Of a stretch of DNA of 64,000 nucleotides, positions 57,501 through 64,000 are shown one piece after another. The position numbers and the translations under genes are program-made. The stretch covers positions 4,192,217 to 4,256,216 of the forward strand of contig OX463859.1 in the NCBI GenBank assembly GCA_949825065.1, in the 5' to 3' direction. This stretch comes from Odontocerum albicorne. Taxonomy: Eukaryota > Arthropoda > Insecta > Trichoptera > Odontoceridae. Below the pieces are notes generated by a model. That model saw nothing but the letters and a program-made list of their open reading frames with translations. It had not been told where the DNA came from and made no database searches. Position 1 is the first letter of the stretch. Every line of letters starts with the position of its first letter.

Positions 57501-60500
57501 AAAACAAGTGTTTTGCGAGTTAAATATTTTTTGAGCAGTTTCGTCTTTTGGGACTTAGAACCTTTACAGTTTAATCAAAAAAATTTTTTCCGATTTCATA
57601 TTTTTTCTTACTTATAATTGATAAGCGATATTAATAACCCTCAAATACCAAAAAAGAAGTGTTTTGCGAGTAAAATATTTTTTGAGCAGTTTCGTCTTTT
57701 GAGACTAAGAACCTTTACAGTTTAATCAAAAAAATTTTTTCCGATTTCATATTTTTTCTTACTTATAATTGATAAGCGATATTAATAACCCTCAAATACC
57801 AAAAAAGAAGTGTTTTGCGAGTAAAATATTTTTTGAGCAGTTTCGTCTTTTGAGACTAAGAACCTTTCAAGTTTAATCAATTTTTTTTTGTCTTATTTCA
57901 TATTATTTCTTACTTATTATTGATAAGCGATATTAATAACCCTCAAATACCAAAAAACAAGTGTTTTGTGAGTTAAATATTTTTTGAGCAGTTTCGTCTT
58001 TTGGGACTAAGAACCTTTCAAGTTTAATCAAAAAAATTTTGTCTGATTTCATATTTTTTCTTACTTATTATTGATAAGCGATATTAATAACCCTCAAATA
58101 CCAAAAAACAAGTGTTTTGTGAGTTAATTATTTTTTGAGCAGTTTCGTCTTTTGGGACTAAGAACCTTTACAGTTAAATCAAAAAATTTTTTTCCGATTT
58201 CATATTTTTTCTTACTTATAATTGATAAGCGATATTAATAACCCTCAAATACCAAAAAAGAAGTGTTTTGCGAGTAAAATATTTTTTGAGCAGTTTCGTC
58301 TTTTGAGACTAAGAACCTTTCAAGTTTAATCAATTTTTTTTTGTCTTATTTCATATTATTTCTTACTTATTATTGATAAGCGATATTAATAACCCTCAAA
58401 TACCAAAAAACAAGTGTTTTGTGAGTTAAATATTTTTTGAGCAGTTTCGTCTTTTGGGACTAAGAACCTTTCAAGTTTAATCAAAAAAATTTTGTCTGAT
58501 TTCATATTTTTTCTTACTTATTATTGATAAGCGATATTAATAACCCTCAAATACCAAAAAACAAGTGTTTTGTGAGTTAATTATTTTTTGAGCAGTTTCG
58601 TCTTTTGGGACTAAGAACCTTTAAAGTTTAATCAATTTTTTTTTGTCTTATTTCATATTATTTCTTACTTATTATTGATAAGCGATATTAATAACCCTCA
58701 AATACCAAAAAACAAGTGTTTTGTGAGTTAAATATTTTTTGAGCAGTTTCGTCTTTTGGGACTAAGAACCTTTCAAGTTTAATCAAAAAAATTTTTTCCG
58801 ATTTCATATTTTTTCTTACTTATAATTGATAAGCGATATTAATAACCCTCAAATACCAAAAAAGAAGTGTTTTGCGAGTAAAATATTTTTTGAGCAGTTT
58901 CGTCTTTTGAGACTAAGAACCTTTCAAGTTTAATCAATTTTTTTTTGTCTTATTTCATATTATTTCTTACTTATTATTGATAAGCGATATTAATAACCCT
59001 CAAATACCAAAAAACAAGTGTTTTGTGAGTTAAATATTTTTTGAGCAGTTTCGTCTTTTGGGACTAAGAACCTTTCAAGTTTAATCAAAAAAATTTTGTC
59101 TGATTTCATATTTTTTCTTACTTATTATTGATAAGCGATATTAATAACCCTCAAATACCAAAAAACAAGTGTTTTGTGAGTTAATTATTTTTTGAGCAGT
59201 TTCGTCTTTTGGGACTAAGAACCTTTAAAGTTTAATCAATTTTTTTTTTTCTGATTTCATATTTTTTCTTACTTATTATTGATAAGCGATATTAATAACC
59301 CTCAAATACAAAAAAACAAGTGTTTTGTGAGTTAAATATTTTTTGCGCATTTTCCTCTATTTAGACTAAGAACGATTCAAGTTTAGTCAATTTTTTTTGT
59401 CTGATTTTATATTATTACTTACTTATTATTGATAAGCGATATTAATAACCCTCAAATACCAAAAAACAAGCGTTTTGTGAGTTAAATATTTTTTGAGCAG
59501 TTACGTCTTTTGGGACTAAGAACCTTTCAAGTGTTATCAATTTTTTTTTTCTGATTTCATATTTTTTCTTACTTATTATTGATAAGCGATATAAATAACC
59601 CTCAAATACCAAAAAACAAGTGTTTTGTGAGTTTAATATTTTTTGAGCAGTTTTGTCTTTTAAGACTAAGAACCTTTCAAGTTTAATCAAAAAATTTTTG
59701 TCTGATTTCATATTTTTTCTTACTTATTATTGATAAGCGATATTAATAACCCTCAAATACCAAAAAACAAGTGTTTTGCGAGTTAAATATTTTTTGAGCA
59801 GTTTCGTCTTTTGGGACTTAGAACCTTTCAAGTTTAACCATTTTTTTTTTGTCTTATTTCATATTATTTCTTACTTATTATTGATAAGCGATATTAATAA
59901 CCCTCAAATACCAAAAAACAAGTGTTTTGTGAGTTAAATATTTTTTGAGCAGTTTCGTCTTTTGGGACTAAGAACCTTTCAAGTTTAATCAATTTTTTTT
60001 TGTCTGATTTCATATTTTTTCTAACTTATTATTGATAAGCGATATTAATAACCCTCAAATACCAAAAAACAAGTGTTTTGTGAGTTAATTATTTTTTGAG
60101 CAGTTTCGTCTTTTGGGACTAAGAACCTTTCAAGTTAAATCAATTTTTTTTTGTCTGATTTCACATTTTTTCTTATTTATTATTGATAAGCGATATAAAT
60201 AACCCTCAAATACCAAAAAACAAGTGTTTTGTGAGTTAAATATTTTTTGCGCATTTTCCTCTATTGAGACTAAAAACGATTCAAGTTAAGTCAATTTTTT
60301 TTGTCTGATTTAATATTATTACTTTCTTATTATTGATAAGCGATATTAATAACCCTCAAATACCAAAAAACAAGTGTTTTGTGAGTTAAATATTTTTTGA
60401 GCAGTTTTGTCTTTTAAGACTAAGAACCTTTCAAGTTTAATCAAAAAAAATTTGTCTGATTTCATATTTTTTCTTACTTATTATTGATAAGCGATATTAA

Positions 60501-60645
60501 TATCCATCAAATACCAAAAAACAAGTGTTTTGTGAGTTAATTATTTTTTGAGCAGTTTCGTCTTTTGGGACTAAGAACCTTTCAAGTTTAATCAATTTTT
60601 TTTTCTGATTTCATATTTTTTCTTACTTATTATTGATAAGCGATA
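48587..60645 (+). repeat. Satellite C higher-order unit 2 (12,059 bp)
   Basis: It matches unit 1 in variant order but is longer. There is one extra four-monomer block (about 602 bp) around 55.66-56.29 kb, marked by a second 'ctcaaaaaccaaaa' monomer. There are also about eleven extra monomers (about 1,661 bp) at 57.55-59.2 kb. The offset to unit 3 is 12,059 bp (48587 to 60646, and 50028 to 62087). Confidence 0.83.
57550..59215 (+). repeat. Local expansion of a few monomers inside unit 2
   Basis: The private variant 'cttataattgataagcg' (normally cttattattgataagcg), preceded by 'ttttttccgatttcat', occurs at about 57614, 57763, 58215 and 58820 and nowhere else. Two copies are adjacent and the later ones are 3-4 monomers apart. 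This points to recent stepwise duplication of short blocks. Confidence 0.78.
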
Positions 60646-63600
60646 TTAATAACCCTCAAATACAAAAAAACAAGCGTTTTGTGAGTTAAATATTTTTTGA
60701 GCAGTTACGTCTTTTGGGACTAAGAATCTTTCAAGTGTTATCAATTTTTTTTTTCTGATTTCATATTTTTTCTTACTTATTATTGATAAGCGATATAAAT
60801 AACCCTCAAATACCAAAAAACAAGTGTTTTGTGAGTTAAATATTTTTTGAGCAGTTTTGTCTTTTAGGACTAAGAACCTTTCAAGTTTAATCAAAAAAAA
60901 TTTGTCTGATTTCATATTTTTTCTTACTTATTATTGATAAGCGATATTAATTACCCTCAAATACCAAAAAAGAAGTGTTTTGTGAGTTAAATATTTTTTG
61001 AGCAGTTTCGTCTTTTGGGAATAAGAACCTTTCAAGTTTAATAATTTTTTTTTTGTCTGATTTCATATTTTTTTTACTTATTATTGATAAGCGATATTAA
61101 TAACCCTCAAATACCAAAAAATAAGTGTTTTGTGAGTTAAATATTTTTTGCGCATTTTCCTCTATTGAGACTAAGAACCTTTCAAGTTTAGTCAATTTTT
61201 TTTTGTCTTATTTCATATTATTTCTTACTTATTATTGATAAGCGATATTAATAACCCTCAAATACCAAAAAACAAGTGTTTTGTGAGTTAAATATTTTTT
61301 GAGCAGTTTCGTCTTTTGGGACTTAGAACCTTTCAAGTTTAATAAAATTTTTTTTGTCTGATTTCATATTTTTTCTTACTTATTATTGATAAGCGATATA
61401 TATAACCCTCAAATACCAAAAAACAAGTGTTTTGTGAGTTAAATGTATTTTGCGCATTTTCCTCTATTGAGACTAAGAACCTTTCAAGTTTAGTCAATTT
61501 TTTTTGTATGATTTCATATTATTACTTACTTATTATTGATAAGCGATATTAATCACCCTCAAATACCAAAAAACAAGTGTTTTGTGAATCAAATAATTTT
61601 TTGAGCAGTTTCGTCTTTTGGGACTAAGAACCTTTCAAGTTAAATCAATTTTTTTTTGTCTCATTTCACATTTTTTCTTATTTATTATTGATAAGCGATA
61701 TAAATAACCCTCAAATACCAAAAAACAAGTGTTTTGTGAGTTAAATATTTTTTGAGCAGTTTTGTCTTTTAAGACTAAGAACCTTTACAGTTTAATCAAA
61801 AAAAATTTGTCTGATTTCATATTTTTTCTTACTTATTATTGATAAGCGATATTAATAACCCTCAAATACCAAAAAAGAAGTGTTTTGCGAGTTAAATATT
61901 TTTTGAGCAGTTTCGTCTTTTGAGACTAAGAACCTTTCAAGTTAAATCAATTTTTTTTGTCTTATTTCATATTATTTCTTACTTATTATTGATAAGCGAT
62001 ATTAATAACCCTCAAATACCAAAAAACAAGTGTTTTGTGAGTTAAATATTTTTTGAGCAGTTTCGTCTTTTGGGACTAAGAACCTTTCAAGTTAAATCAA
62101 TTTTTTTTTGTCTGATTTCATATTTTTTCTTACTTATTATTGATAAGCGATATAAATAACCCTCAAATACCAAAAAACAAGTGTTTTGTGAGTTAATTAT
62201 TTTTTGAGCAGTTTCGTCTTTTGGGACTAAGAACCTTTCAAGTTTAATCAAATTTTTTTTGTCTGATTTCACATTTTTTCTTATTTATTATTGATAAGCG
62301 ATATTAATAACCCTCAAATACCAAAAAACAAGTGTTTTGTGAGTTAAATATTTTTTGCGCATTTTCCTCTATTGAGACTAAAAACGATTCAAGTTAAGTC
62401 AATTTTTTTTGTCTGATTTAATATTATTACTTACTTATTATTGATAAGCGATATTAATAACCCTCAAATGCCAAAAAACAAGTGTTTTGTGAGTTAAATA
62501 TTTTTTGAGCAGCTTTGTCTTTAAAGACTAAGAACCTTTCAAGTTTAATCAAAAAAATTTTGTCTGATTTCATATTTTTTCTTACTTATTATTGATAAGC
62601 GATATTAATAACCCTCAAATACCAAAAAACAAGTGTTTTGTGAGTTAATTATTTTTTGAGCAGTTTCGTCTTTTGGGACTAAGAACCTTTCAAGTTTAAT
62701 CAATTTTTTTTTTCTGATTTCATATTTTTTCTTACTTATTATTAATAAGCGATATTAATAACCCTCAAATACAAAAAAACAACTGTTTTGTGAGTTAAAT
62801 ATTTTTTGCGCATTTTCCTCTATTTAGACTAAGAACGATTCAAGTTTAGTCAATTTTTTTTGTCTGATTTTATATTATTACTTACTTATTATTGATAAGC
62901 GATATTAATAACCCTCAAATACCAAAAAACAAGCGTTTTGTGAGTTAAATATTTTTTGAGCAGTTACGTCTTTTGGGACTAAGAACTTTTCAAGTGTTAT
63001 CAATTTTTTTTTTCTGATTTCATATTTTTTCTTACTTATTATTGATAAGCGATATTAATAACCCTCAAATACCAAAAAACAAGTGTTTTGTGAGTTAAAT
63101 ATTTTTTGAGCAGTTTTGTCTTTTAAGACTAAGAACCTTTCAAGTTTAATCAAAAAATTTTTGTCTGATTTCATATTTTTTCTTACTTATTATTGATAAG
63201 CGATATTAATAACCCTCAAATACCAAAAAACAAGTGTTTTGCGAGTTAAATATTTTTTGAGCAGTTTCGTCTTTTGGGACTTAGAACCTTTCAAGTTTAA
63301 TCAATTTTTTTTTGTCTTATTTCATATTATTTCTTACTTATTATTGATAAGCGATATTAATAACCCTCAAATACCAAAAAACAAGTGTTTTGTGAGTTAA
63401 TATTTTTTGAGCAGTTTCGTCTTTTGGGACTAAGAACCTTTCAAGTTTAATCAATTTTTTTTTGTCTGATTTCATATTTTTTCTTACTTATTATTGATAA
63501 GCGATATTAATAACCCTCAAATACCAAAAAACAAGTGTTTTGCGAGTTAAATATTTTTTGAGCAGTTTCGTCTTTTGGGACTTAGAACCTTTCAAGTTTA

Positions 63601-64000
63601 ATCAATTTTTTTTTGTCTTATTTCATATTATTTCTTACTTATTATTGATAAGCGATATTAATAACCCTCAAATACCAAAAAACAAGTGTTTTGTGAGTTA
63701 AATATTTTTTGAGCAGTTTCGTCTTTTGGGACTAAGAACCTTTCAAGTTTAATCAATTTTTTTTTTCTGATTTCATATTTTTTCTTACTTATTATTGATA
63801 AGCGATATTAATTACCCTCAAATACAAAAAAACAAGTGTTTTGTGAGTTAAATATTTTTTGCGCATTTTTCTCTATTTAGACTAAGAACGATTCAAGTTT
63901 AGTCAATTTTTTTTTGTCTGATTTTATATTATTACTTACTTATTATTGATAAGCGATATAAATAACCCTCAAATACCAAAAAACAAGCGTTTTGTGAGTT
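60646..64000 (+). repeat. Satellite C higher-order unit 3 (incomplete)
   Basis: It follows the order of units 1 and 2 (for example, the 62087-62272 frame is identical in translation to 50028-50213 and 39941-40126) until the window ends. Scattered private substitutions occur, such as 'agaatcttt' near 60724 and 'caaatgcc' near 62465. Confidence 0.83.

Larger units (their letters stand above)
34877..64000 (+). repeat. Satellite C: ~150-bp monomer array, about 190 copies
   Basis: Head-to-tail monomers of ~150-151 bp, all in one orientation and continuing past the window end. Constant blocks are 'ttattgataagcgatatta', 'ataaccctcaaatacc', 'aaaaaacaagtgttttgtg', 'agttaaatattttttg' and 'ctaagaacctttcaag'. 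At least three variant types are interleaved. One has 'gagcagtttcgtcttttggg'; one has 'gagcagttttgtcttttaag' followed by 'aatcaaaaaaattttg'; and one has 'gcgcattttcctctatt.ag' with 'aacgattcaag'. Repeated minus-strand frames of 61-89 codons are a by-product of the repeat. No insertion of any other element is visible in 29 kb. Confidence 0.98.

Noticed and set aside
36392..62272. Repeated minus-strand frames of 61-89 codons (MKSDK..LIKLERFLV...)
   Set aside because: They recur with the satellite monomer, are broken in most monomers and have no start context or domain. They are by-products of the repeat, not a gene family.
34877..64000. Possible CRISPR-like or other repeat-spacer array
   Set aside because: There are no unique spacers; the entire ~150-bp unit repeats, as in an animal satellite.

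Overview
The window looks like gene-poor heterochromatin from an arthropod, most likely an insect. The evidence is about 70% A+T or more by eye, no host gene with recognisable exons, and a dense, nested collection of transposable elements typical of insect genomes: several mariner subfamilies, pogo/Tigger, Helitron, Penelope-like, RTE-like and Jockey/CR1-like elements. All transposase and reverse-transcriptase frames seen are broken. The species cannot be named from the sequence.

Layout. 1-6.4 kb: degenerate dispersed repeats, a nearly complete but dead mariner (1.79-3.06 kb) and a ~707-bp (AT)n tract (3.28-3.99 kb). 6.4-7.3 kb: a palindromic mariner fragment and a ~45-bp tandem repeat. 7.6-12.2 kb: 3' ends of RTE-like retrotransposons and a pogo/Tigger transposase remnant split by a Jockey/CR1-like retrotransposon with a 6-bp target duplication. 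12.2-15 kb: SINE/tRNA-like remnants. 15.2-19.5 kb: an internally deleted mariner, a second near-full-length dead mariner, a LINE tail, and a fully palindromic mariner lying between two copies of a ~210-bp duplication. 20.2-21.1 kb: a very A+T-rich repeat. 21.2-22.1 kb: a Penelope-like element (RT end plus GIY-YIG domain) ending in a hammerhead-like motif. 22.8-25.7 kb: a ~152-bp satellite with a homogenised core and decayed edges, one edge interrupted by a deleted mariner. 26.4-27.3 kb: an ~825-bp palindrome of Penelope-type terminal sequence carrying two facing hammerhead-like motifs. 27.3-30.1 kb: unrecognised sequence with two less A+T-rich islands. 30.2-31.3 kb: a ~136-bp tandem repeat amplified from a dispersed repeat. 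31.36-34.88 kb: a decayed autonomous Helitron with both termini.

34.877-64.0 kb: one head-to-tail satellite of ~150-bp monomers (about 190 copies) that starts at the base next to the Helitron 5' terminus and runs off the window. Above the monomer level it repeats with a period of about 10.1 kb (the second unit is 12.06 kb after insertions of whole monomers). No functional gene system is present. The most interesting material is structural: the Helitron/satellite junction, the multi-kilobase higher-order repeat, recurrent palindromic mariners, and ribozyme-like Penelope termini.
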